The notes under the pieces are model-generated. The model was not told where the DNA came from. It ran no database searches and was given only the letters and a program-made list of their open reading frames with translations. Source: CAWDVH01 sp963805705 (lineage in GTDB: Bacteria; Actinomycetota; Actinomycetes; Streptosporangiales; Streptosporangiaceae). From it: 64,000 nt of DNA. Every line of letters begins with the position of its first letter. The first letter of the stretch is position 1. The stretch covers positions 682,001 through 746,000 of the forward strand of contig CAWDVH010000005.1 in the NCBI GenBank assembly GCA_963805705.1. Reading direction: 5' to 3'. The translations under genes and the position numbers were made by a program. Of the stretch, positions 24,655 through 33,627 are shown piece by piece.

Positions 24655-26373
24655 CTACAACCCGGTTCGTCGGTACACGTCCGTCCCGCCCCGAGTGGAC
24701 AGGATCAGCGTGAAGTGGTCACGGAAATAGGCCGTGAGCGCCGGCGTCCACGGCACCCGGCGCTTCTCCAGGCGGGACAGCCATATGTACTGGGCGTGGC
24801 CGAATGAGCTGCGCCACACCGCCACCAGGGGGGCCGAGCTGGCCGCGCCGGTGGCGGGAATGCGCCCGTGGGCCAGGGCGAGATCGGTGCCGGTGGTGTC
24901 CAGGAGCAGCGGGCAGCCCGGCACATTCGAGGTGAACCGGTTGGCCATGATGGTGAGGGAGACCTCATCGGTGAAGACGCACGCCCCGGCCGGGATGACC
25001 CGCCGCGCGGCGGCGATGACGGAAGTGGGCTCCTTGGGCGGCTGGGCCCTTTCCCAGCGAGCCTGGACGGCCGCCATGGCGATGATCGCGAGCCCGGCCA
25101 GGCCCGCCGCGCACCAGGTCAGGACAGCGGGGGCGGTTCGGGCTCCGGCCGCCTGACCGGGCCGGCCCGCGGCCGGATCGGTACTGCCTGCGGCCGGATC
25201 GGTCCGGCCTGCGGCCGGATCGGCTCGGCCTGCGGCCGCCCGGGCACCGGGCAGGAGACTGGATACGGGCAGGGCCACGGCCATGGCCAGGAACGGGGCC
25301 AGGAACGCGCCGAAGTGATAGTGGAACTGGTGGGGCCACATGAACGTGATCACCACCAGGCCGGTGGTGACCACGGCAAACATGTCCAGGGCCGGCGGGG
25401 GGCGGCGAGCGGCCAGGACGGCGAGGGCGAGGCTGCCGAGCGCGACGGCGGCGATGATGAGCGCCGCGGCCAGGATAGTGAGATGTGACACCTGAGCCAG
25501 GTCAGTGAGCCCCGTCAGGTCTTTGAGCCGCTGCCAGATGGGCACCCGCGCGGTATGAGCCCTGGGCCCGACCTGGGCCTCGACCAGGCCCTGATAGAAC
25601 TGGCGGGGTCCCAGGGCCGCGAAGGGCAGGACCGGGACCAGGAAAGCAGCCGCGACCCCGCCGAGGTAGATGGCCAGCCGCCGGACCGAGCGCAGGCTCA
25701 GCACCGCGATGACGATCACCGGGATGATGGCCCACACTTCGATGGCGCCCGCGAATCCGAACGCGGCGCCGCCCCAGGCCAGCCGCCGCACGCTGGTGGT
25801 CAGGCGGTCACCGTCGAACACCGCCACGGCGCCGATGAGGCAGAAGAGCACGAGCCACGGTTCCACCAGCACGGTATGTGCGGCCTGGACGCTGTCCGGA
25901 TACACCGCGCAGATCCCGCACACCACGACGACGGCGAAGATCCCCCGGTGCCGCACGAGCAGTCCCGCCAGGGTGACGGCGGCCGCGCCCGCGAATGCCG
26001 TCAGGATCCGCCCGGCCGCCATGGCCCAGGCGGTACCGGCAACCTTGCTCAGCAGGGCCGCCGGGACCATCAGCAGGGTGATTCCCGGCGGCTGCACGAT
26101 AAGGAAGTCACGGTAGGGCAGGGAGCCGTTGACGAGCCGCAGCGCGCTGCCGAAGTAGGGCCCGTCGTCGTACTCGGTGACGCTCAGCAGGAAGCCGGGG
26201 CGGGAGAGCTGGTACAGCCGCAGTCCGAGGGCCAGCAGGGTAGCGGCCGCGATGACCAGGGTGACCGGGGTCACCGCGCGGCCCCGGCGCCGCGACCTGG
26301 CCGGGACCGCAGGCCGGGACGGTCCCGCCGCATCCGGGCTCGCGACCATTCCGCTGACGTTTGATTCGCTCAC
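24655..26373 (-). CDS. Multi-spanning GT-C-like glycosyltransferase
   Basis: 572 residues with about ten membrane helices. The first outside loop has VTEYDDGPYFGSALRLVNGSLPYRDF, an acidic pair plus a PYRDF signature seen in GT-C enzymes that use polyprenyl-phosphate sugars. A low-complexity loop at about 385-415 is built of a 7-residue repeat from 21-bp DNA repeats. A periplasmic C-terminal domain follows (CVFTDEVSLTIMANRFTSNV). It begins with GTG at 26373. It is the distal gene of the surface polysaccharide cluster and probably adds a sugar at the outer membrane face. Donor and acceptor are unknown. Confidence 0.8.
   Translation of the reverse strand: MSESNVSGMVASPDAAGPSRPAVPARSRRRGRAVTPVTLVIAAATLLALGLRLYQLSRPGFLLSVTEYDDGPYFGSALRLVNGSLPYRDFLIVQPPGITLLMVPAALLSKVAGTAWAMAAGRILTAFAGAAAVTLAGLLVRHRGIFAVVVVCGICAVYPDSVQAAHTVLVEPWLVLFCLIGAVAVFDGDRLTTSVRRLAWGGAAFGFAGAIEVWAIIPVIVIAVLSLRSVRRLAIYLGGVAAAFLVPVLPFAALGPRQFYQGLVEAQVGPRAHTARVPIWQRLKDLTGLTDLAQVSHLTILAAALIIAAVALGSLALAVLAARRPPPALDMFAVVTTGLVVITFMWPHQFHYHFGAFLAPFLAMAVALPVSSLLPGARAAAGRADPAAGRTDPAAGSTDPAAGRPGQAAGARTAPAVLTWCAAGLAGLAIIAMAAVQARWERAQPPKEPTSVIAAARRVIPAGACVFTDEVSLTIMANRFTSNVPGCPLLLDTTGTDLALAHGRIPATGAASSAPLVAVWRSSFGHAQYIWLSRLEKRRVPWTPALTAYFRDHFTLILSTRGGTDVYRRTGL
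25173..25235. repeat. 21-bp tandem repeats within the GT-C-like gene
   Basis: Three 21-base units (25173, 25194, 25215; CCGGATCGGT..TGCCTGCGG type) encode a seven-residue repeat DPAAGRT in a cytosolic or periplasmic loop. Confidence 0.85.
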
Positions 26374-26552
26374 AGTTAGCTACTTTCGGCACCTGGGTGC
26401 CGGGGAGGACAGACGGGCATTCCAGCCCCCGTACCCAGCGCTCGGCCGCGTGCCGGTGCACACGCCGAGAGTGTGATCCAATTCGGGCCAAATATTACCG
26501 GTCGACATGAATCGCCGGGCAGTTAACGGCATGCACTCCGCAGCCCCCCCGC

Positions 26553-28208
26553 CTACGCTGGCCGCGGACGGGTTCCGGCAGGCGGGCGCGAGAGCTCACG
26601 GTCGCCGTCGGCCGGCGCGGGCCGGTGCCGGGCGAACAGGAGCGGCACCAGCATGATGCCGATGAAAATCTCGACGATCATGTAGCGGTAGTCCGGCGCG
26701 GGCGTGTCGGGCAGCAGCGCTAGCTGCTGGCCGGCCACGACCGCCCCGAGTGACAGCAGGGCCCAGTTCCGGCGACCCCGGGCGAAGAGGAATAGCACGA
26801 GATAGGACAGGTAGGCCCAGAACGCGCCGCGGAAGAGGAGCCAGTCCAGCTGCCGTGTCGTGCTGGCATTCCACAGCGTCTTGGCGAGCGTGTGCAGCGT
26901 CCCGGAGAGCGGGCGGGAGAGCAGCGCCGTGCGGTAAGGATTGTGCCGCACCATCGGCCAGATCTTGGCGGGTGGCGAGAGCGGCTGAATCTGGGTCGCG
27001 CCCTGCCTGCGAGCCTGGAACATGCTCCAGGCGATAGAGCTGCGGCAGATCCGGGCACCCAGGATGAGCTGCGGTGATCTGCGCAGCACCCGGACCCAGA
27101 GCGAGAGCAGGCTCTTGCTCTGCCTCGGAGTAATCACCTTGACCGCTTTGATCCTGGTCGTCGTATCCGAGTCGTAGCAGTTTGCGGTCTGCCAGATCGT
27201 CAGTGGCATGACCTGCGCCAGCAGGGCCTTGTCGCCCCCGGTAAAGCTGCCGGGGTCCCGTGAGTAGGCGACGGCCAGGTCAGCGTACGTCGGGCCGTAG
27301 ACCAGATCTGCGGGTGCCCGCTGGATGCCCACCGCCGGATACACCACCAGGTTCAGCAGGAGCGCCAGGCAGATCGCTGAGATCGCGGCGGCGGCCAGCC
27401 GGACCCGGATGCCGCTCAGCAGGCAGACCAGCGGGATCACGGTGATCGCGACGACCGAGAAGCCGTTCAGCCGGAAGAGCGACATGCCGAGCATCTCTAG
27501 CCCTAGCACGGCGATAAGCCAGTTGACCCGAGGGTCCCGGCGCCAGTGCGGACGACCGCGCAGGGACAGCAGATGCGCCACCGTCGGCACGATGAGGAAG
27601 CCGCAGATGACGTACGGCACGTCCTTCCAGAGGTAGATGATGAAGATCCCGGTCGGGGGCAGCGCCGCGACGACCACCGCGGCGATCGCGGTCCACCGGC
27701 CGGGGACGCCGAGCCGGCGGAAAGCGGCCACGGTGTAGCCGAGCGCCGCCGACATCACTGCGGTCTGCGCTAATGTCAGCGCGGCCAGGCCCCCGGTCAG
27801 GTGCAGGCTCAGCCAGACCATGGAGTCATAGAGCACGGAGTGGTTGTCGACCCACGGCCCGCTTGTCACGTGCAGCACGTAGAAAACCGAGTCGTAGCTC
27901 ACGACCGCCGGGTAGAACGCCGCCCACCAGACAAGGAAGATCACCTGGCAGGCGGCGTAGGTGGCGAGCGGCAGCCGCCACCGCGGGGGCACCCGGCCGA
28001 CCAGTCCCGGCAGGAATCCGGGGCCGCCTCGGCCGGCTGCCTCGTCCTTTCCTGGCCGCCCGGCCGCAGCCCGCCCGGGCGCAGCCGGTCCGCCCGCTGC
28101 CGCGCCAGGCTCGGGGTCAGGCCCGGTCAGGTCCGCATGCGCGGTGTCGTGCTCCGCAGCGCCGGCGGTGCCGGTAACCGCGGTGGGACCTGGGTCATGA
28201 ACGGGCAT
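26553..28208 (-). CDS. Large membrane protein, DUF6020/GT-C-like, polysaccharide cluster
   Basis: 551 residues from the ATG at 28208, preceded by AAGGAGAT. A Pro/Ala/Gly-rich cytosolic start of about 75 residues precedes 11-12 hydrophobic helices. The first outside loop reads FYPAVVSYDSVFYVLHVTSGPWVDNHSVLYDSMVW, with acidic and histidine residues where GT-C enzymes carry catalytic ones. A soluble loop between helices includes YGPTYADLAVAYSRDPGSF. It resembles DUF6020-type proteins found with cell-surface glycan genes. A sugar or lipid-linked intermediate transferase is likely but unproven. Confidence 0.7.
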   Translation of the reverse strand: MPVHDPGPTAVTGTAGAAEHDTAHADLTGPDPEPGAAAGGPAAPGRAAAGRPGKDEAAGRGGPGFLPGLVGRVPPRWRLPLATYAACQVIFLVWWAAFYPAVVSYDSVFYVLHVTSGPWVDNHSVLYDSMVWLSLHLTGGLAALTLAQTAVMSAALGYTVAAFRRLGVPGRWTAIAAVVVAALPPTGIFIIYLWKDVPYVICGFLIVPTVAHLLSLRGRPHWRRDPRVNWLIAVLGLEMLGMSLFRLNGFSVVAITVIPLVCLLSGIRVRLAAAAISAICLALLLNLVVYPAVGIQRAPADLVYGPTYADLAVAYSRDPGSFTGGDKALLAQVMPLTIWQTANCYDSDTTTRIKAVKVITPRQSKSLLSLWVRVLRRSPQLILGARICRSSIAWSMFQARRQGATQIQPLSPPAKIWPMVRHNPYRTALLSRPLSGTLHTLAKTLWNASTTRQLDWLLFRGAFWAYLSYLVLFLFARGRRNWALLSLGAVVAGQQLALLPDTPAPDYRYMIVEIFIGIMLVPLLFARHRPAPADGDRELSRPPAGTRPRPA

Positions 28209-28367
28209 GGATCTCCTTCGCATCCCGGCCTGCATGGGACCGGAACTCGGCATGGAAAGCAGTCCATGCAGGAGGATAGAGGGGGAGCCGACGTGTCAGG
28301 CATAGCGGGGCAGCTGGCCACATTTACGGCCGATTCCATCGCCACAGACCGTAGCGATCCTGACCAC

Positions 28368-28420
28368 AGCAGCCTACGAGATCAGAGCAGCCTACAAGAT
28401 CAGAGCAGCCGGCGAGCGAC
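28368..28420. repeat. 18-bp direct repeats across the GT2 stop
   Basis: Units at 28368, 28386 and a partial one at 28404 (AGCAGCCTACGAGATCAG type). The stop codon of the GT2 gene lies inside the second and third copies, so the repeat forms the gene's very end and 3' flank. Confidence 0.8.
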
Positions 28421-29416
28421 GGCCCAGTAGCCGCCCATGACCGCGTTGAGGACGCCCACTCCCGGCGGGGCGGCCACGTTAGCGGGGTCGATACGGGCCG
28501 TGACCTGCTGGAAGATCACGGCATCGGGCACGGATCGCTCCCGCTGGATCAGGGCGCGGCGGGCGCGGATCCAGTCGCGGTGCTGCCAGATCCACCGCCA
28601 GCCGCTGACCTTGGCCCGGCCCCAGCCGGCGGAGATCGCGGCGGCCAGCATGAGCAGCTCAGCGACCAGCAGCATGGGCGCCAGAACCGCGAGGCTGCGG
28701 CGCTGGTAGGTGGTGAGCAGCAGGATGACGCGGTTGCGTTCCAGCAGGTAGAGCTTGAGCTTGTTGCGGGAGAACTCATAGTGATGCCGGACTACGGCGT
28801 CGGGGATGAACTGGACGGTCAGGCCGCGCTGCCAGATCCGCAGGCTCAGCTCAGTGTCCTCGCAGTAGCAGAAGTACTCCTGCGCGAAGCCGCCCAGATC
28901 GCGCCACAGCTCGCGGCGGACCGCGAAGCAGCAGCCCGATGCCAGTGTCACCGGGCGGCGCTTGGCGTAGCGCGTGGCCGGCTCCTCGAACCCGCCGGCC
29001 CAGGACAGCCCGACGTAATGCAGCGGATTGCCCGCGGAGTTCATCAGCTCGGGGGAGTCGGCCAGGCGGATGGAGCCCATGGCCAGCCCCACGCCCGGCT
29101 CCGCCGCCGCCGCCACCAGGCGGGACAGGGCGCCGGGCGCGACGATCGCGTCCGAGTTGACGAACGCGAGGTATTCCCCGGCCGCCTCGGCCGCGCCCCG
29201 GTCACAGCCGCCGGCGAACCCGGTATTGACATCGGGCGTGATCACCCGCACGCCGTCCAGCTCCTTGACCAGGCCGACCGCGTCGGACGTGCAGCCGTTG
29301 TCGACGACGATGACCTCAACCTCGACGCCGGCGGACGCGAGCACCGCGCTGACCGCGTCCGCCAGCCAGGGCTCGGGGCCGAAGGCGAGCAGCACCGCCG
29401 AGACCGTCGGTGTCAT
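28400..29416 (-). CDS. Family 2 glycosyltransferase (rhamnosyltransferase-like)
   Basis: 338 residues, inverting GT-A fold. It shows VSAVLLAFGPEPWLADAVSAVL, VIVVDNGCTSDAVGL, NTGFAGGCDRGAAEAAGEYLAFVNSD (the metal-binding DXD region) and the acceptor-side FAQEYFCYCEDTELSLR. A membrane-associating helix lies near the C-terminus. The pattern is that of WbbL/RfbF-type rhamnosyl or galactofuranosyl transferases. The neighbouring dTDP-rhamnose genes suggest rhamnose as donor. Its start overlaps the flippase stop by 4 bases. Confidence 0.88.
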   Translation of the reverse strand: MTPTVSAVLLAFGPEPWLADAVSAVLASAGVEVEVIVVDNGCTSDAVGLVKELDGVRVITPDVNTGFAGGCDRGAAEAAGEYLAFVNSDAIVAPGALSRLVAAAAEPGVGLAMGSIRLADSPELMNSAGNPLHYVGLSWAGGFEEPATRYAKRRPVTLASGCCFAVRRELWRDLGGFAQEYFCYCEDTELSLRIWQRGLTVQFIPDAVVRHHYEFSRNKLKLYLLERNRVILLLTTYQRRSLAVLAPMLLVAELLMLAAAISAGWGRAKVSGWRWIWQHRDWIRARRALIQRERSVPDAVIFQQVTARIDPANVAAPPGVGVLNAVMGGYWAVARRLL

Positions 29417-30732
29417 CGCGGGTCTGCGGCCTGCAGGGCGGAGGCCGGGCGGCCACCGGAAGGCACGCTGTCCTCGCGGAATCTCGCGCCGCGCAGGATC
29501 ACCACCAGGCCCATGACGACCGCGACCGTCAGGGTGCTCAGCGCATAGGCGGATTCGACCCGGAGCTTGACGTCGCCAGGCAGCAGCGTGACCACGGCGA
29601 GCACCACGACACCGGAAATCCAGGCCAGCAGCTGATCACGGTGGTGGCTCAGCGCCATCGCGCCCTGGCCGAGCACCAGCGCGAGCATGTAGCAGGTCGT
29701 CCCGGCGGCGAGCAAGGCGAAGTCAGCCGGCCCGAGAATGGGCCGGACGCCGAACAGGATCGGGGCCAGTCGCGGCCCCAGGGCCACGGCGATCAGCCCG
29801 CCGGCAATTCCCAGCACGGCCACGATCCCGCTGGCCCTGGCGACCTGCCGCCGGAAGCTCCGGTACTGGCCCGCCGTGACACTGCCGGCCAGCCCCGGCA
29901 GCAGCGCGGCCTGCAGCGAGGCGAAGATGAACAACGGGACCCTGGCCAGGACCATGCCGGCCAGCAGCGCTCCGGCCACGGCGGGCGTGCCTGGTGCCAG
30001 CAGGTCGGCGCTGATGACTGGCACGTTCACCACCAGCTGGGCGAGCATGCTGGAGCCGATGAGCAGGCCCAGCCCGCGGCTCAGCTGCATCCAGCCGATC
30101 GGGGGCCCCGGACGAAGATCCCGCAGTGCCGGGCCGAGTGTGCAGACCGCGGACAAGATCGGGGCGACAGTGAGAACCAGGGCGTACAGGAAGGGCGAGT
30201 GCACGCCGGCCATGCCGAGCGCGGCTGCGGACACCACGCGCAGAGCGCCATCGATGCCCAGCTGGGCACCGTAGGCATTGAACCGTCCCCGGCCGGCCAG
30301 CACGCCCCGGCTCACCGAGACCACGGCGACGCCCACGAACGCGCCGGCCAGCGCCGCGACCATCGCGATGTCACCGCCGAACAGCTTGTCGGCCAGCGGC
30401 CGGGCCGCCACCGCGAGCGGAATCAGCACGACCAGGAGCATGCCGCCGGCGAGCGCGGAACCGCGGCGCACGACAGGCGTGATTCCCTCGTCCGCTACCG
30501 TGCGCGCCGCAACATGCCGGATGAGTTCCTGCTCGATCGGGAAGAAGAGGCCGAGGCCGAGCCAGAAGACAATCGACCACAGCACCGACATGGCGGTCCA
30601 GGCCGACGTGCTCAGCTCGTGGCCGGCCACCGCCAGGTGGGCGTAGGAGGCGACGCCCAGCACGGCCAGGCCGGCTCCTACCAGGAGCGTTCCCCTGGGC
30701 AGCAGCCCGAGTGCCCTGGTCGCGAGTTTCAT
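29413..30732 (-). CDS. Polysaccharide flippase (Wzx/MOP superfamily)
   Basis: 439 residues with about 12-14 helices and few charged loops. GLGLFFPIEQELIRHVAART, GRFNAYGAQLGIDGALRVVSA and LIGSSMLAQLVVNVPVISADLLAPG are typical of MOP flippases that move lipid-linked oligosaccharides. It is flanked by two GT2 genes with 4-base overlaps on both sides, so all are translated together. It should move the product built by the neighbouring transferases across the membrane. Confidence 0.87.
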   Translation of the reverse strand: MKLATRALGLLPRGTLLVGAGLAVLGVASYAHLAVAGHELSTSAWTAMSVLWSIVFWLGLGLFFPIEQELIRHVAARTVADEGITPVVRRGSALAGGMLLVVLIPLAVAARPLADKLFGGDIAMVAALAGAFVGVAVVSVSRGVLAGRGRFNAYGAQLGIDGALRVVSAAALGMAGVHSPFLYALVLTVAPILSAVCTLGPALRDLRPGPPIGWMQLSRGLGLLIGSSMLAQLVVNVPVISADLLAPGTPAVAGALLAGMVLARVPLFIFASLQAALLPGLAGSVTAGQYRSFRRQVARASGIVAVLGIAGGLIAVALGPRLAPILFGVRPILGPADFALLAAGTTCYMLALVLGQGAMALSHHRDQLLAWISGVVVLAVVTLLPGDVKLRVESAYALSTLTVAVVMGLVVILRGARFREDSVPSGGRPASALQAADPR

Positions 30733-31430
30733 TGGCGGCTGAGGGCGAGCAGCAGGATCAGAAAGGCCCGGCCCAGGTATACCAGCGCCTTAACCGGCGA
30801 CTTGCTGGGAACGCCGGCGAACCGCTGCCGCATGGCGACCGGAACCTGCCTGACCCGGTAGCCAAGCCGGATGACCCGGATCAGGACCTCGACGGTGTCG
30901 CCCAGATACTCGACCGGGTACCAGCCGGCGAAGAACTCGATCATCGCCCGGTCACAGGCACGGAAGCCCGACGTCGTGTCGGTCAGCTTGCAGCCCGCCA
31001 GCCTGGACAGCACGAAGGACAGCATGGCCATCGACCAGCGGCGCGGCCCGCGGACCTGATAGTCACCCTGACCCGCGAAGCGGGCCCCGATCACCAGGGA
31101 CGCGTCCTGCAGGCCGTCGATCAGCTTGGGTACGTACCGGGGGTCATGCTGGCCGTCCGCGTCGACCTGAACGGCGGCCTGGTACCCGTTTTCCTGCGCG
31201 TACCGGTAGCCGAGCCGCATGGCGCCGCCGACACCCAGGTTGTACGGCAGGCGTGTCACGATAGCGCCAGCCTGCCGGGCCATGTCCGAGGTGTCGTCCT
31301 GTGACCCGTCGTCCACCACGAGCACGTCCGTGCCCGGCAGCTCGCCCCGGATCTCCTGGACGACATCGCGGATCGAGCCGGACTCATTCCAGGCCGGGAC
31401 GATGATCAGGACCCGCATGCCGTTAATCAC
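30729..31430 (-). CDS. Polyprenyl-phosphate glycosyltransferase (GT2, DPM1/GtrB-like)
   Basis: About 233 residues. The GTG at 31430 overlaps the DUF2304 stop (GTGA) and has GGGAG upstream; the ATG at 31418 is the alternative. MRVLIIVPAWNESGSIRDV, VLVVDDGSQDDTSDMARQAG, NLGVGGAMRLGYRYA, VQVDADGQHDP (DXD) and DTTSGFRACDRAMI are diagnostic. It loads a sugar onto polyprenyl phosphate, giving the donor used by GT-C enzymes such as the two large membrane proteins downstream. Pairing with DUF2304 is common. Confidence 0.9.
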   Translation of the reverse strand: MINGMRVLIIVPAWNESGSIRDVVQEIRGELPGTDVLVVDDGSQDDTSDMARQAGAIVTRLPYNLGVGGAMRLGYRYAQENGYQAAVQVDADGQHDPRYVPKLIDGLQDASLVIGARFAGQGDYQVRGPRRWSMAMLSFVLSRLAGCKLTDTTSGFRACDRAMIEFFAGWYPVEYLGDTVEVLIRVIRLGYRVRQVPVAMRQRFAGVPSKSPVKALVYLGRAFLILLLALSRQ

Positions 31431-31774
31431 TTCGCCTGCTCCCGGTCCGCGAGCTGCGTCCGGATCAGGGCGACCTCCTCGGCCAGCGTCCTGGTCTCTG
31501 CCTCCAGCCGACTGGCTTCCCAGCTCAGATGTATGCACACCACCAGCAGGAACATGAAGCCCAGGAAGAGGACCAGGCTCACTCCCGATGCCACGCCCAC
31601 CACCTTGGCGACCTTGTCGAGCAGACGCGGGAAGAAGCCGAGCGGCAGGGCAGCCAGCCCTACCACCAGCCAGAGAATGGCATATTTCTCGCGCAGCTGC
31701 CGACGGCGGAGCAATTCGAAAATGAGAATCAGCAGCAGTACGGCGATGATCGCTGTCAGCACGGTGAGCTTCAT
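31427..31774 (-). CDS. DUF2304 membrane protein
   Basis: 115 residues: an N-terminal helix (VLTAIIAVLLLILIFELLR), the conserved RRRQLREKYAILWLVVGLAALPLG, a third helix and a C-terminal coiled-coil (EASRLEAETRTLAEEVALIRTQLADRE). DUF2304 proteins regularly accompany polyprenyl-phosphate GT2 enzymes and may anchor them. Its ATG overlaps the restored stop of rfbD (ATGA, 31771-31774). Confidence 0.92.
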   Translation of the reverse strand: MKLTVLTAIIAVLLLILIFELLRRRQLREKYAILWLVVGLAALPLGFFPRLLDKVAKVVGVASGVSLVLFLGFMFLLVVCIHLSWEASRLEAETRTLAEEVALIRTQLADREQAK

Positions 31775-32663
31775 CGGCCGCCGCCCTTCCGGATCTCCTT
31801 GAAGCCTGGGCTGCTCAGCGCGTCGGCCAGCATCTGCCGCCAGTCGCCCAGTGGCGGGATGCCAGCTCTCGCCCAGCCCTCGTGGCCGAGGACGCTGAAT
31901 GCAGGCCGGCGGCTGGCCGCGGGAAGCGCTCGCTGGTCACGGGGCGGATCCGGTCAGGATCGAGCCCGGCCAGCTCGAACGCCGCGCGGGCCAGACCATA
32001 CCATGTCGTGCTGCCCGAAGCGGTGCCGTGATAAGCGCCAGGCGGCGCGTGGCCCAGGGCCGCCGCACGGCCCAGCGCCAGCAGCTGCCTGGCCAGCGCA
32101 TACGACCAGGTTGGCTGGCCGACGGCGTCACTGACGACATCCAGGGTCTGGCGATCGGCGGCGGCGCGCAGCATCGCGGCCACGAAATTGCGGCCGTGCT
32201 CCCCGTACAGCCACGCGGTGCGCACCACGAAGCCCCGGTCCGGCCAGATCGCCCGTACAGCCGCTTCCCCGGCTGCCTTGCTGCGGCCGTAGGCGCCGAC
32301 CGGCGCGATCGGGGCATCCTCGGGATAGGCCAGGGTGGCGTCACCGGAGAAGACATAGTCCGTCGAGACGTGCAGCAGCACCGCGCCCGACTCCGCGCAG
32401 GCCGCGGCGACGTTGGCTGCCCCTGTCGTGTTGATCGCGGTCGCGGCCGCCTCGTCGGACTCTGCCCCGTCTACGTCGGTCCACGCGGCCGCGTTCACCA
32501 CCACATCACGACCGGCCACCGCCGCGCGGACGGCCGCCGGATCGGTGATGTCCAGCCCGGATCGCGCGGCGGCCGCCAGATCGATATCGGGTTCCGCCGA
32601 CAGCACGGCGCTAAGATCGCAGCCGAGCATGCCGGACGCCCCCGTCACCAGCCATTTGCTCAT
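31771..32663 (-). CDS. rfbD: dTDP-4-dehydrorhamnose reductase, frameshifted near 31910
   Basis: About 297 residues if repaired. MSKWLVTGASGMLGCDLSAVL (Rossmann GxxGxxG), VVNAAAWTDVDGAE, LHVSTDYVFSGD and YGRSKAAGE with the YxxxK dyad are intact. After ERFPRPAA the frame is wrong: as written it stops at 31815 with an unrelated tail. Restoring one missing base (near 31905-31918) gives PAFSVLGHEGWARAGIPPLGDWRQML, the normal family end. The stop then overlaps the DUF2304 ATG by 4 bases. It catalyses the last step of dTDP-L-rhamnose synthesis. Confidence 0.85.
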
Positions 32664-32802
32664 ACGCTCGCCGCCTGCGTCCTCAGAGGCTTCCATCAGG
32701 TACGGCTGCCGCGGTGCCACCCGATCGGCCCGATCGTCGTCGCCAGCCTCTCGATGAACCATACCTGCGCAGTCATGGCAGTGATGTCCATCCGGCAGTG
32801 CC

Positions 32803-33438
32803 TCAGTGGGGCCGCTGCAGGGCCAGCAGGACGTTGTTGCGGCGCGGCGGTATACGGGCATCGCAGACGATCCCGAAACCCGGAAGGCCGCTGGGAACCA
32901 CGTGGCGCAGCTCGTCGCCGGTCATGAACCTGACGGTCTTGTCGCCCGATACGTACCGGTCAGCGGTGTAGGCCGCCAGGTAGGCCAGGCCCCGTCCCCG
33001 TTCCCATTCCTTCACCACGACCATTCCGCCAGGTGCCGCGAGCGTCCCCGCGTCACGCAGGATCGGTAGGCGCAGGTGCTCGGGCGCGTGATGGATCACG
33101 TCGATGATGACCACGAGATCGAATGGCTCGGGGGACTCGGCCGCGAAGTCGGAAGAGGCCTGGCTGCGGAACTCGGCGCGGGAGCGATCACCGCGAAATA
33201 GCCGGCCAGGAGCCGGGGAGATGTCGATACCCACGTAGCGGGCAGCGGGAAATTCCCGGCAGAGAACTTCCGCGACGGAACCATCGCCGCACCCGATTTC
33301 CAGGATTCGCTTGGCCTGGGTGATGCTGGAAATCGTCCGTCCGAGATCATCCAGGTTGATGAACCGCGAACGGTAGGCATCCGCGGCGGGAATCTCCCAT
33401 CGGCCAAGCCGATGGCGGACGGTAGTCCCGATACCCAC
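32803..33438 (-). CDS. Class I SAM-dependent methyltransferase
   Basis: 211 residues from GTG 33438 with GGAGG upstream. SAM-binding motif I ILEIGCGDGSVAEVL, motif II VGIDISP, and FDLVVIIDVIHHAPEHL typical of class I methyltransferases acting on small molecules or sugars. It is placed between rfbD and the divergent rfbA, so a role in decorating the surface glycan is likely. Acceptor unknown. Confidence 0.82.
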   Translation of the reverse strand: MGIGTTVRHRLGRWEIPAADAYRSRFINLDDLGRTISSITQAKRILEIGCGDGSVAEVLCREFPAARYVGIDISPAPGRLFRGDRSRAEFRSQASSDFAAESPEPFDLVVIIDVIHHAPEHLRLPILRDAGTLAAPGGMVVVKEWERGRGLAYLAAYTADRYVSGDKTVRFMTGDELRHVVPSGLPGFGIVCDARIPPRRNNVLLALQRPH

Positions 33439-33627
33439 TGAGGCCTCCAGGCTGCGGCAGAGCTGGCCAAGGGCGTGCTATGAGCACGCATGGTCACAGA
33501 TGAACAGCGTCACATTAGCTGCCTGCGTCCGGCGTCACAAACCACCAGCCCGTGTGTCCAATGCCGGCCGGTGCCCGTTCCGGCCGGCCTCGTCGTGGCC
33601 GCGCTCTCGCGGGTACGCTGACCGTCC

